From an uncultured Eggerthellaceae bacterium (GTDB taxonomy: Bacteria; Actinomycetota; Coriobacteriia; Coriobacteriales; Eggerthellaceae): a stretch of DNA of 33,900 bases. The stretch is from assembly GCA_946618265.1 (NCBI GenBank), contig CAMOLA010000023.1, positions 1 to 33,900 on the forward strand, given 5' to 3'. The notes below the pieces were generated by a model, which saw only the letters and a program-made list of their open reading frames with translations, was not told the DNA's origin and made no database searches. A program made the translations under genes and the position numbers. Positions within the stretch are counted from its first letter, which is position 1. Every line of letters begins with the position of its first letter. Shown here piece after piece: positions 25,305 to 32,874 of the stretch.

Positions 25305-26357
25305 CTAGTACACCATGTTCATGGCCTCGCGCACCTCTTGCAGGGTGGCGTTGGCGATTTCGTTCATGCGGCGATTGCCCTCGTGCAGCACGTCCTTGAC
25401 GTAATCGAGGTCCTTCTCGTACTGCGCGCGGCGCTCGCGATGCGGGGCCAGGTAGCCGTTCACGCTCTCGGTCACGATGCGCTTCAGCATGCCGGCGCCA
25501 CCATCGCCGATTTCCTCGGCGATCTCGACTTCGGTGCGGCCGGAGCACAGCGCGGCGGTCGTGAGCAGGGCGCTGACCTCGGGGCGATTTTCCTTGTCAT
25601 AGTAGATGTTGCGGTCGGAATCCGACTTCGACTTCTTGATGAGCTTGGCGGTCTCTTCGGCCGTGGCGCCGAGCATGATGGAATTGCCGTAGCTCTTGGA
25701 CATCTTGCGGCCGTCGAGGCCCGGAATCTCGATCGCGTCGGACAGGATGCCGTCGGGCTCGGGGAACACCTTGCCGTAACGGTCGTTGAAGCGGCGCGCG
25801 ATCTGGCGCGTCTGCTCGATGTGGGGCAGCTGGTCCTTACCAACCGGCACGATGTTGCCCTTGCAGAAGAGGATGTCGCAGGCCTGGTGCACGGGATAGG
25901 TCAGCAGCAGGCCTGTGAGCGCGTGGCCCGATGCTTCCTGCTCGGCCTTGACCGTGGGGTTGCGCTGCAGCTCGGCTTCGGAGCACAGCGACAGGAACGG
26001 CAGCATGAGCTGGTTGAGGGCGGGAATCGCCGAATGGGTGAAAATGGGCGTCTTCTCGGGATCGATGCCAGCGGCCAGATAGTCCATGACCATATTGTAG
26101 ACGTTGTCCTGGATGTGCTCGGTCGTGTCGCGGTCGGTGATGACCTGGTAGTCGGCGATCAGCACGTAGCACTGGATGCCGAGGTTCTGGTACTCGACGC
26201 GATGCTGGATGCTGCCGAAGTAATGGCCCAGGTGCAGGCGGCCCGTGGGACGGTCGCCCGTCAGCATCGTGTACTTTTCGGGATGCTGCGGAAGGTCCGC
26301 GCGGATGTCGTCGGAGCGCTTCTTGGAAGCGAGGAATGTATCGGAATATTCTGCCAT
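25305..26357 (-). CDS. trpS: Tryptophanyl-tRNA synthetase
   Basis: 350 residues, the normal bacterial length. Class I signatures are present: the HIGH-equivalent HLGH in RLHLGHYFGS near residue 40, and KMSKS in GRKMSKSYGNS near 200. The enzyme charges tRNA-Trp with tryptophan in the cytoplasm. The start is ATG at 26357, giving MAEYSD, with GAGGGG nine bases upstream; the frame is open 33 nt further 5' but without a better site. No T-box or other leader is apparent in the short upstream region, which holds two nested palindromes belonging to the end of the macro-domain gene. All motifs look intact. Confidence 0.96.
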   Translation of the reverse strand: MAEYSDTFLASKKRSDDIRADLPQHPEKYTMLTGDRPTGRLHLGHYFGSIQHRVEYQNLGIQCYVLIADYQVITDRDTTEHIQDNVYNMVMDYLAAGIDPEKTPIFTHSAIPALNQLMLPFLSLCSEAELQRNPTVKAEQEASGHALTGLLLTYPVHQACDILFCKGNIVPVGKDQLPHIEQTRQIARRFNDRYGKVFPEPDGILSDAIEIPGLDGRKMSKSYGNSIMLGATAEETAKLIKKSKSDSDRNIYYDKENRPEVSALLTTAALCSGRTEVEIAEEIGDGGAGMLKRIVTESVNGYLAPHRERRAQYEKDLDYVKDVLHEGNRRMNEIANATLQEVREAMNMVY

Positions 26358-26459
26358 GTCGTAAATCCCCTCGATAACTGGAAAATGCACTTTGCCCAGT
26401 ATAGCGGTTGCATGCGCCCGCCATGAAAAAAGGGCAACCGTTTTCCCTTGAGAGCAGTT

Positions 26460-26492
26460 GATGATACGTTACCTCAGAGGTACTATATCATC
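26460..26492. repeat. Palindrome, ACCTC family (copy 1 of nested pair)
   Basis: 16-nt arms around A: GATGATACGTTACCTC against the complement of GATGATATAGTACCTC, three mismatches. Together with the next copy it forms a larger inverted repeat. Confidence 0.8.
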
Positions 26493-26496
26493 TTCA

Positions 26497-26528
26497 ATGA
26501 TACAGTACCTCTGAGGTAACGTATCATC
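26497..26528. repeat. Palindrome, ACCTC family (copy 2 of nested pair)
   Basis: Left arm ATGATACAGTACCTC, centre T, right arm GAGGTAACGTATCAT plus C. It begins four bases past the macro-domain gene stop and is a near-exact reverse complement of the copy at 26460. Confidence 0.8.
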
Positions 26529-26532
26529 AGCC

Positions 26533-27936
26533 CTATAAAAGGGGCTGGTCGAAGGCGTAGAGGGCTTCGTTGATGGCGAAGATGTCGTACTTCCCATTCA
26601 CGATGAAGTACTCGACGATGACGTCTGCCTTGTTGCTATGGGAAAGCGCGAAGCCGGCGCGCTCGAGCAAATCGCACGTCTCTCCGAGGTCGAGCCCCAG
26701 CGCGATGGCCAGCGCGAGCACGGTCTTCTTCGTCGGTCGGTAGGCCACGTCGCTGCGGATCTTCGAGAAGAGCTGCCGGCTCATGTTGGCGCGCTTGTAC
26801 ACCTCGGCGTCGGTGAACCCGCGCTCGTCGATGAGCGCGAGCAGCGTCGTCGAAAACGATTCGTCAAGCTGGTCGAGCCACTCCGCAAGGCTGTTTCCCG
26901 CGAAATCCGACGATGGCCCCGCGAAGCTCGCGCTCATGGGCGCGGGAGCGGGAGCACCGAACGTGCCGTCGTCTGGCTCTACAGCTTGTTGCTCGTCCGC
27001 CGTCCAGGCGTCCGTCGTCGGCTCTGCGAAAACAATGGGCGCGAACTCGCCCGTCTGCGATGGCGACGCGCCGGCCGCCTGCTCGTCGAAGTCGAACCGT
27101 TCGTCTGCTTCCTTGCGCCCTGCAATACGCTCACGCAACTCGTCGGCCGCGTCAGCCAACCGCGAAATGATCCCCTGGCCGCGATGTGCGCTTTGCTGGG
27201 GAAGGTTCGACGGCACCGGAGCGCCATACGAGACGCGCTGGCCATCCGCGCCCCGCGACGATGGCGCCTCGAAGCGCGAAACCCACGCCCCTTCAGCACT
27301 GCCGTGGAATGCGGATTGCGATGGTGACGGCGCTTGCATCGGCCTCTCTTCGGCCGACCAGCGACTCTGCGACATCCTGATGCTTGGCTCGCGCTGCTCC
27401 ACGTAGTGATCGTCGATGTATTCGGCGATGTCGCCGAAGAACGCGACGCCGACTGCCATGGCGTCCTCGCCGTACAGCACCAGCTTAACGTCCGCTTCGT
27501 GCGTTTCGAGGAACGACTTGATCGCCTCGACGGCGATGACGAACGACATGCGCACGGGGAATCCGAACGTATGCGCCGAGACGAGCGGCAGCGCAATCGA
27601 GCGGGCGCCCGCATCGGCCGCGCAGGCAAGCGCACTGTCGTAAGCCGCGCGCAAGACGGCGTCTTCCCCGAGCGCGCCGCCCTGCCACACGGGCCCCACC
27701 ACGTGAACGACGTGAGCCACGCCATGGTCGGCCAACGCGAACGAGGGCGTGGCGACAGCCGAGCCCACGGGGCATCCGCCCAGCGCATCGCAGGCTGCCT
27801 GCATTTGCTCGAGCCCTGCCGCCCGCGCGACCGCCAACCCCACCCCACCGTTGATCTGCAGGCCCTCGTTGGCCGCGATCACGACGGCGTCGGCGCTCAC
27901 CTTGGCCATGTCATTGCGCTCGATTGAAAACGGCAT
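26533..27936 (-). CDS. Macro domain fused to a C-terminal HTH-like domain
   Basis: 467 residues from ATG at 27936 (GGTGGGG upstream). Residues 1-165 are a macro domain, the ADP-ribose-binding fold: AANEGLQINGGVGLAVARAAG near 20-40, a HVVGPVW element, and ALPLVSAHTFGFP. Such domains bind or remove ADP-ribose or O-acetyl-ADP-ribose. A disordered Ser/Pro/Ala/Gln linker spans about 190-350. The last 100 residues contain LALIDERGFTDAEVYKRANM, SRQLFSKIRSD and KKTVLALAIALGLDLGE, an XRE-like helix-turn-helix, then a GFALSHSNKADVIVEYFI-type ending that I recall from other macro-domain proteins of gut anaerobes. It may couple an ADP-ribose signal to DNA or RNA binding. No ADP-ribosyltransferase partner (DarT-like) is adjacent, so a toxin-antitoxin pair is not supported. 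Both domains look complete. Confidence 0.85.
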   Translation of the reverse strand: MPFSIERNDMAKVSADAVVIAANEGLQINGGVGLAVARAAGLEQMQAACDALGGCPVGSAVATPSFALADHGVAHVVHVVGPVWQGGALGEDAVLRAAYDSALACAADAGARSIALPLVSAHTFGFPVRMSFVIAVEAIKSFLETHEADVKLVLYGEDAMAVGVAFFGDIAEYIDDHYVEQREPSIRMSQSRWSAEERPMQAPSPSQSAFHGSAEGAWVSRFEAPSSRGADGQRVSYGAPVPSNLPQQSAHRGQGIISRLADAADELRERIAGRKEADERFDFDEQAAGASPSQTGEFAPIVFAEPTTDAWTADEQQAVEPDDGTFGAPAPAPMSASFAGPSSDFAGNSLAEWLDQLDESFSTTLLALIDERGFTDAEVYKRANMSRQLFSKIRSDVAYRPTKKTVLALAIALGLDLGETCDLLERAGFALSHSNKADVIVEYFIVNGKYDIFAINEALYAFDQPLL

Positions 27937-28043
27937 GCTCGCCCCACCTCGTCGAATCGGTAACGATACCCTGTCATGATATCGCATTCCCAAACATGCC
28001 GTCGGACCCATGCCAATCGTCAAGCGCGCCATCCTTGCGTACT

Positions 28044-28070
28044 GACCGAAAGGGAGACTCCCCTTCGGTC
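28044..28070. repeat. Palindrome, GACCG/GGGAG family (tandem copy 1)
   Basis: Left arm GACCGAAAGGGAG, centre A, right arm the complement of GACCGAAGGGGAG; one mismatch. Confidence 0.8.
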
Positions 28071-28073
28071 ACT

Positions 28074-28100
28074 GACCGTTGGGGAGACTCCCTTTCGGTC
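28074..28100. repeat. Palindrome, GACCG/GGGAG family (tandem copy 2, mixed arms)
   Basis: Left arm GACCGTTGGGGAG, centre A, right arm the complement of GACCGAAAGGGAG. It is three bases after copy 1, with ACT as the spacer. Confidence 0.8.
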
Positions 28101-28192
28101 AGTAACCAAGACGTGCACGAAAAGCTATAGCGCAACACCCTTTACCACCGGACTGCGCCGTCATGTAGCGACGGGAAAAACGTACACCACAA

Positions 28193-28220
28193 ATGAACCA
28201 GCTACCCTGGGCTGGTTCAT
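28193..28220 (-). terminator. Terminator-like hairpin after the acetyltransferase
   Basis: ATGAACCAGC pairs perfectly with GCTGGTTCAT around eight bases; on the minus strand TTTGTGG follows. It lies 70 nt past the acetyltransferase stop. Confidence 0.55.
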
Positions 28221-28289
28221 CCGAAACGCCCGTTGCGATAATGCGCCGGCATGCACGCGAACCCAGGTCTGGTCGCGCACCGAAATGCC

Positions 28290-28898
28290 TTACAGCTCCT
28301 TGATCACCTTGGCGGGAACGCCGCCGACAACGGTGTTGGGCGGCACGTCCTTGGTCACGACCGCACCGGCAGCGATGACTGCGCCATCGCCGATAGTCAC
28401 GCCGGGAAGCACCGTCACGTTGGCGCCGAGCCAGGCATCGGCTCCGATATGCACCGGAGCGGGCAACAAGTTGGCGCGCTTCGTCGGGTCCATGTTGTGG
28501 TTGAGCGTCGCGATCACCGCATTGTGGCCGATAAGCGCCCGGTCGCCGATGTAGATGCCGCCTTGGTCCTGGAAACGGCACCCGGCGTTGATGAACACGC
28601 CTTCGCCCACGTGCGTGTTCAGGCCGCAATCGGTCGTGAACGGCGGAAACAGCCCCACCCCTTCCGGCAGCGGATGGTTGAACAGCCGCTCGAGCTGGAC
28701 ACGCGTATCGGACAAGCTGTTGAACTCCGCGTTCATGCGCGACGTGATGCGCATCGCCCGCTCAGAAGCCGCCGTCATCAGCCGATGGACCTCCGACCCG
28801 CCGATAACCTCTTCGCCGCTGTTCATGCGTTCGACGAAATAGTCGATTTCCTCCTGCGTCATCTCGGGGCTGTCTTCGTAGTTGCTCTTTGCCATCAT
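28290..28898 (-). CDS. Sugar O-acetyltransferase (maltose/galactoside acetyltransferase family)
   Basis: 202 residues, typical length for LacA/Maa/NodL enzymes. The N-terminal helical cap (about 18-75) precedes a left-handed beta-helix of hexapeptide repeats. The family's YF-PPF element appears as [12 protein letters not shown], followed by [34 protein letters not shown] (active-site His in the LNHN motif), and a conserved end [25 protein letters not shown]. It transfers acetyl from acetyl-CoA to a sugar hydroxyl. ATG-ATG at 28898 follows AAGGAAAGGA. A small open frame ends 12 nt upstream and may be co-transcribed. Product specificity is not predictable. Confidence 0.92.
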   Translation of the reverse strand: MMAKSNYEDSPEMTQEEIDYFVERMNSGEEVIGGSEVHRLMTAASERAMRITSRMNAEFNSLSDTRVQLERLFNHPLPEGVGLFPPFTTDCGLNTHVGEGVFINAGCRFQDQGGIYIGDRALIGHNAVIATLNHNMDPTKRANLLPAPVHIGADAWLGANVTVLPGVTIGDGAVIAAGAVVTKDVPPNTVVGGVPAKVIKEL

Positions 28899-28910
28899 TC
28901 GTTCCTTTCC

Positions 28911-29147
28911 TTACTGAAACAGCAGCTCCTCACGCAGTCGCTCGCGGGCGGCGCGTTGCTTCGCGGTGGGCTCACGTACGCGATTTCCGCAGGTATTCGC
29001 AATCTTTTCTGCAAAGCTGCTGAATGCAAAAGGGTCATAAACCTGTGGTTTCTTTATAACACGAACCTCAAAACCCGTCGTTTGGAGAACCATCATCCGC
29101 ATTTCGTCACAAACCGCAAGCAAAGGTAGTATTGTTTCGCCTAGCAA
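28911..29147 (-). CDS. Possible small protein upstream of the acetyltransferase
   Basis: A 78-codon frame on the minus strand ends 12 nt before the acetyltransferase start. The C-terminal half (FAFSSFAEKIANT, then EPTAKQRAARERLREELLFQ) has protein-like composition with a basic/acidic helix. The N-terminal half is AT-rich, and the only start at the 5' end is a TTG without a ribosome site. It may be a short regulator-like peptide, a remnant of a longer gene, or non-coding leader. I do not recognise a family. Confidence 0.3.
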   Translation of the reverse strand: MLGETILPLLAVCDEMRMMVLQTTGFEVRVIKKPQVYDPFAFSSFAEKIANTCGNRVREPTAKQRAARERLREELLFQ

Positions 29148-29191
29148 AGAGAAGGAGCGTCAAGCGAAAGCAATTGAGCGAGGGGTCCATC

Positions 29192-29860
29192 ATGGAAGAG
29201 CAGCTTTACTTCGAATACGGTGAGACGGAAATCGCGTACCTCAAGAGCCGCTGCCCGAAGATGGCGGAGGCGATCACCACGATTGGGCATATCAACCGGC
29301 CCGTCATCCCCGACCTCTACGCAGCGCTCGTGAACAGCATCGTTGGCCAGCAAATATCCACAGCTGCACACAAGACCATCTGGAAACGCATGAACGATGC
29401 ACTGGACGAGATAACACCCGAACGCATTGCGGCGCTGAGCGACGATGAGCTGCAAGCATTCGGCACGACGTATCGCAAAGTCGGATACATCCGCGGCGTG
29501 ACCGACCGAGTTCTCGACGGGCGCCTTGACTTGGATGCGCTGGCCAAACTCACCGACGATGAAGTGGAGCGCGCGCTCGTGGAGCTGCCCGGCATCGGGA
29601 AATGGACCGCCGAGATGCTGATGACGTTCTCGATGCAGCGACCCGACATCATGAGCTACGGCGATTTGGCCATACAACGGGGCTTGCGCATGCTGTATCA
29701 TCACCGCGCAATTACGCCGAAGCTGTTCGCGAAATACCAGCGCCGCTTCTCGCCGCATGGCACGGTGGCCAGCTTGTACCTGTGGGCCATCGCGGGTGGC
29801 GCCATCCCCGAGATGAAGGACTACGCGCCCAAGAAGCCGAAACATCCCGCGAAACGATAA
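29192..29860 (+). CDS. DNA-3-methyladenine glycosylase, AlkA/HhH-GPD type
   Basis: 222 residues from ATG at 29192 (GAGGGG six bases upstream; a further in-frame start at 29132 is less likely). The helix-hairpin-helix is ELPGIGKWTAEM near 133-144, and the catalytic Asp follows in MSYGDLAIQRG near 158-163, the HhH-GPD arrangement. The N-terminal helices contain LVNSIVGQQIS, typical of the family. The enzyme removes alkylated purines such as 3-methyladenine from DNA, starting base-excision repair. It is the compact form without the extra N-terminal domain of E. coli AlkA. It stands alone, divergent from the acetyltransferase, and is followed by a region of long inverted repeats. Confidence 0.92.
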   Translation: MEEQLYFEYGETEIAYLKSRCPKMAEAITTIGHINRPVIPDLYAALVNSIVGQQISTAAHKTIWKRMNDALDEITPERIAALSDDELQAFGTTYRKVGYIRGVTDRVLDGRLDLDALAKLTDDEVERALVELPGIGKWTAEMLMTFSMQRPDIMSYGDLAIQRGLRMLYHHRAITPKLFAKYQRRFSPHGTVASLYLWAIAGGAIPEMKDYAPKKPKHPAKR

Positions 29861-29929
29861 GCGAACAAGGCTTCTCGCGAGGGCGTCTCGCTTTTGGTCG
29901 GAACCCCTGCGAGATTGTCCGAAAACCCC

Positions 29930-30029
29930 GACGCCATCTTGGACCGAAGACGAAGGGTCTTGTGCGTTGCGACAACCTTGGGTAAGCCGCAACACTTAAG
30001 ATCCTTCGTCTTCGGTCCAAGATGGCGTC
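29930..30029. repeat. Long inverted repeat (32-nt arms)
   Basis: 29930-29961 and 29998-30029 are reverse complements over 32 nt with one mismatch, which a G-U pair would tolerate. The 36-nt loop has a further stem (GTTGCG 29966-29971 with CGCAAC 29988-29993). The last six bases of the right arm (GGCGTC) can instead pair with GACGCC (30031-30036), and GGCGTCT (30024-30030) with AGACGCC (30042-30048). It lies between the convergent glycosylase and copZ genes and contains no open frame of interest. It could be a structured RNA, a terminator or a small mobile element; no choice can be made from one copy. Confidence 0.85.
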
Positions 30030-30056
30030 TGACGCCTATTTAGACGCCTCCCCAAC

Positions 30057-30097
30057 GGGAACTGGCCGAAGGGGAGTCTCCCCTTCGGCCAGTTCCC
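30057..30097. repeat. Extended palindrome, GGGAG family variant
   Basis: Perfect 20-nt arms (GGGAACTGGCCGAAGGGGAG and complement) around T, the longest of the set. It replaces GACCG by GGCCG and lies 58 nt past the copZ stop. Confidence 0.85.
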
Positions 30098-30154
30098 AGA
30101 TGTGTGATAGATGCTTTCCCGTGCGCGCCCTCGTGCGCATCGGGCTGGCGAAGG

Positions 30155-30379
30155 CTAGGACAGCGAAGCCTCGAAACCGGCTTCCTGCACAGCGGAGGTC
30201 AGCTGGTCCTGCGCAATGCCATGACCCTCGACCACGGCCGACTCGTCTTCGAGGCTGACGGTCGCGCCCGTCACGCCCTCGACGCCCTCGAGGGCCTCGG
30301 TCACGCGGGCGACGCATTTCTCGCAATGCATCCCCTTGACGTCGAGCTTCACGGTTTCCTTTTTGCTGAACAGGCTCAT
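30155..30379 (-). CDS. copZ: Copper chaperone, HMA domain (CopZ-like)
   Basis: 74 residues forming one heavy-metal-associated domain with the GMHCEKC metal site near residues 16-22 (two Cys). CopZ proteins carry Cu(I) in the cytoplasm and deliver it to the CopA pump or the CsoR sensor. ATG at 30379 follows AGGAG at five bases. It is the third gene of csoR-copA-copZ, 24 nt after copA; an ACCTC-family palindrome occupies that gap and the end of copA, so copZ output might be lowered relative to copA. Confidence 0.92.
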   Translation of the reverse strand: MSLFSKKETVKLDVKGMHCEKCVARVTEALEGVEGVTGATVSLEDESAVVEGHGIAQDQLTSAVQEAGFEASLS

Positions 30380-30395
30380 CCCTTCTCCTTTCTCG

Positions 30396-30426
30396 ATGAT
30401 ACATTACCTCTGAGGTAATGTATCAT
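30396..30426. repeat. Palindrome overlapping the copA stop, ACCTC family
   Basis: Perfect 15-nt arms (ATGATACATTACCTC and complement) around T. The copA stop (TAA, 30406-30404) and its last six sense codons (DTLPQR) fall inside or touch it; the ribosome site of copZ follows about 10 nt later. Confidence 0.85.
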
Positions 30427-32719
30427 TATTCCATTTGGGCTTCCAGGTGCGCAGGCGCAGGGCGTTCGTGACCACGAAGATGCTGCTCAGGCTCATCGCC
30501 GCCGCCGCGATGTCGGGCGTGAGCGTCACGCCGAGCGGCGAGAGCACGCCCGCCGCGACGGGAATGCACAGCACATTGTAGAACAGCGCCCAGAACAGGT
30601 TCTGGCGAATGTTGCGCATGGTGGCGCGCGACAGCTGGATAGCGGCGGCAACATCCATCAAATCGTTGCGCACGAGCACCATGTCGGCGCTCTCGATGGC
30701 CACGTCGGTGCCGGCGCCGATCGCGATGCCGACGTCGGCGCGCGCCAATGCCGGCGCATCGTTGACGCCGTCGCCGACCATGGCGACCTTGCCATCGCTC
30801 GAAAGCTCCTGCACCTGGGCGTCCTTGCCATCCGGCAAAACGCCCGCGACCACCGAATCGACGCCGACCTGCTCCTGAATGGCGGCAGCCGTGCGCTCGT
30901 TGTCGCCGGTCAACATGACCGTTCGCACGCCGAGGGCCCTCATCTCGCGCACGGCGTCCGCGCTCGTGGGCTTCACCTGGTCGGCGATGGCGATCAAGCC
31001 GAGCAGCCGCCCACCCCAAGCGAAGAAGAGCGGCGTCTTGCCCTGGAGCGCGAGCTCGTCGGCGCAGCTCTCGAGGCTCCCGAGGTCGATGCCGGCCTCG
31101 CGCATCATCGCGGCGTTGCCCGCAAGCGCTTCGGCGCCTTCGGTCATGCCCGCGAGCCCGCGCCCCGGCACTTGGCGGAATTCGCTCACCGGCAGCTGGT
31201 CGCTTCCCTGTTCTTGCGCGTAATCGCAGATGGCACGAGCCAGCGGATGCTCGCTTTTCTTCTCGATGCCATAGGCGAGCATGAGCAGGTCGCCGACCTC
31301 GATGCCGTCTGCGACAACGACATCGGTGACCTCGGGCGCGCCCTTCGTGATCGTGCCCGTCTTGTCGAGCACGACGGTGGCGACGTCGTGCACGTTTTCC
31401 AGCGCTTCGGCGTCCTTGATGAGGATGCCTTGCGCTGCGCCGCGCCCCGTGCCGACCATGATGGCAGTCGGCGTCGCGAGCCCTAGCGCGCACGGACAGC
31501 TGATAACCAAAACGGCGATTCCATGCACGACCGCCTTCGAGACGTCCATCCCCGAAACGAAGAGCCAGATGACGAACACGGCGATGGCAATGCCGATGAC
31601 AACCGGCACGAACACCGAGCTGATGCGGTCTGCCAAGCGCTGGATGGGCGCCTTCGAGCTGGTCGCGTCGTCTACGAGCCGGATGATGCGCGCGAGCGCG
31701 GTGTCGTCGCCCACGCGGGTCGCCCGCATCTTGAAGTAACCGGCCGTGTTAACGGTGGCCCCGGTGACCTCGTCGCCTTCCAGCTTGTCCACCGGGACGC
31801 TCTCGCCCGTGAGCGCCGATTCGTCCACGACGCCCGTGCCCTCGACGATGACGCCGTCGACCGGGACGCCCTGCCCCGCGCGCACGGCCAGGATATCGCC
31901 CGCCTGCACGCGCTCGACCGGAACTTCGGACTCGGTGCCGTCGTCGCCGACCAAGACCGCCGTTTTGGGCGCAAGGTCCATGAGCGCGGTTATGGCATCC
32001 GTCGTGCGGCCCTTCGACCGCGCCTCGAAGTACTTGCCCAGCGTGATCAGCGTCAAGATCATGCCGGCGCCCTCGAAGTACAAGTCCATCGCGGCCGCAT
32101 GCGCCGTTTGCAAATCGCCCGCGCCGAGCGCGATGCCCAGCCGGTAGAGCTGCGCGATGCTGTAGATCATCGAAGCCGTCGCGCCGAGCGCCACGAGCGT
32201 GTCCATGTTGGGCGATCCGTGCACGAGCCCCTTGAACCCGTTGCGGAAGAACTTGAAGTTGACGAACACGATGGGGATGACGAGCAGGAACTGCGTGAGC
32301 GCGAGCGTCATCGAGTTCGCAGGGCCAAGGAAGCACGCCGGCAGCGGCCAACCCCACATATGCCCCATGTCCAGGTAGAACAGCGGAATGGCGAATATGA
32401 AGCTGACGATGAGCCGCATGCGCACCGTCGCGGCCTCCTTGGCGGCCACGTTTTCGGGCTTTGACGAGGCGGCGCCCGCGGCACCGGGCGCGCCGGATTG
32501 ACCCGGCTGCACCGGGAAGGCCCCGTAGCCCGCCGCGTCGACGGCGGTGCCGATCGCCTCGATCGTCTCGGGGGCGCCGTCGTATTCGACTTCCATGCTG
32601 TTCTTCAGCAGGTTTACGACCGCCTTGCTCACACCCGGGACCTGCGACGTCACCTTTTCCACCCGCGCCGAACACGCCGCGCAGGTCATGCCCGTCACGT
32701 CAAACCTCTGAGTTGCCAT
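30404..32719 (-). CDS. copA: Copper-exporting P1B-type ATPase
   Basis: 771 residues. N-terminal HMA domain with GMTCAACS (about 9-16), an Ala/Gly linker, membrane helices, the actuator loop TGES near 305, the metal-binding CPC of SCPCALG near 408, and the phosphorylation site DKTGT near 451; the ATP-binding GDGVNDAPAL motif is near 645-655. All motifs for Cu(I) export are present. It uses ATP to move Cu(I) out of the cytoplasm. It follows csoR on the same strand after a 155-nt gap in which I see no further CsoR-type box, and precedes copZ. The last six codons are encoded by a palindrome, so the C-terminal DTLPQR is probably not a conserved part of the enzyme. Confidence 0.96.
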   Translation of the reverse strand: MATQRFDVTGMTCAACSARVEKVTSQVPGVSKAVVNLLKNSMEVEYDGAPETIEAIGTAVDAAGYGAFPVQPGQSGAPGAAGAASSKPENVAAKEAATVRMRLIVSFIFAIPLFYLDMGHMWGWPLPACFLGPANSMTLALTQFLLVIPIVFVNFKFFRNGFKGLVHGSPNMDTLVALGATASMIYSIAQLYRLGIALGAGDLQTAHAAAMDLYFEGAGMILTLITLGKYFEARSKGRTTDAITALMDLAPKTAVLVGDDGTESEVPVERVQAGDILAVRAGQGVPVDGVIVEGTGVVDESALTGESVPVDKLEGDEVTGATVNTAGYFKMRATRVGDDTALARIIRLVDDATSSKAPIQRLADRISSVFVPVVIGIAIAVFVIWLFVSGMDVSKAVVHGIAVLVISCPCALGLATPTAIMVGTGRGAAQGILIKDAEALENVHDVATVVLDKTGTITKGAPEVTDVVVADGIEVGDLLMLAYGIEKKSEHPLARAICDYAQEQGSDQLPVSEFRQVPGRGLAGMTEGAEALAGNAAMMREAGIDLGSLESCADELALQGKTPLFFAWGGRLLGLIAIADQVKPTSADAVREMRALGVRTVMLTGDNERTAAAIQEQVGVDSVVAGVLPDGKDAQVQELSSDGKVAMVGDGVNDAPALARADVGIAIGAGTDVAIESADMVLVRNDLMDVAAAIQLSRATMRNIRQNLFWALFYNVLCIPVAAGVLSPLGVTLTPDIAAAAMSLSSIFVVTNALRLRTWKPKWNNDTLPQR

Positions 32720-32874
32720 TGCCTATTCTGTCTCCTCGTCTTTGCTTGGGAAATGAATGCAAACGCTACTGGCGAACAGGCGCCTTGCTGGGCAGCGGGC
32801 CCAAAAAACGACCGATTGCCACGCCCCTCAGCATCGAGACGCTGCCGAGAACCGCCTCGCGCGCCATGCACTCG

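Larger units (their letters stand above)
27937..28289. other. Intergenic region with tandem palindromes
   Basis: About 350 bases between the acetyltransferase and the macro-domain gene, without a gene. It holds a hairpin after the acetyltransferase and two GACCG-family palindromes. The macro-gene promoter must lie within 27937-28040, but no clear consensus was seen. Confidence 0.6.

Noticed and set aside
26358..26459. T-box leader for trpS
   Set aside because: The leader is short, with no specifier loop or TGG-containing antiterminator sequence recognisable; only gene-end hairpins are present.
26533..27936. DarTG-like toxin-antitoxin system
   Set aside because: The macro domain could act as an antitoxin, but no DarT-like ADP-ribosyltransferase gene is next to it.
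30426..31493. 355-codon Arg-rich frame overlapping copA
   Set aside because: It is a same-strand shifted frame of copA with shadow composition; copA has every expected motif in its own frame.
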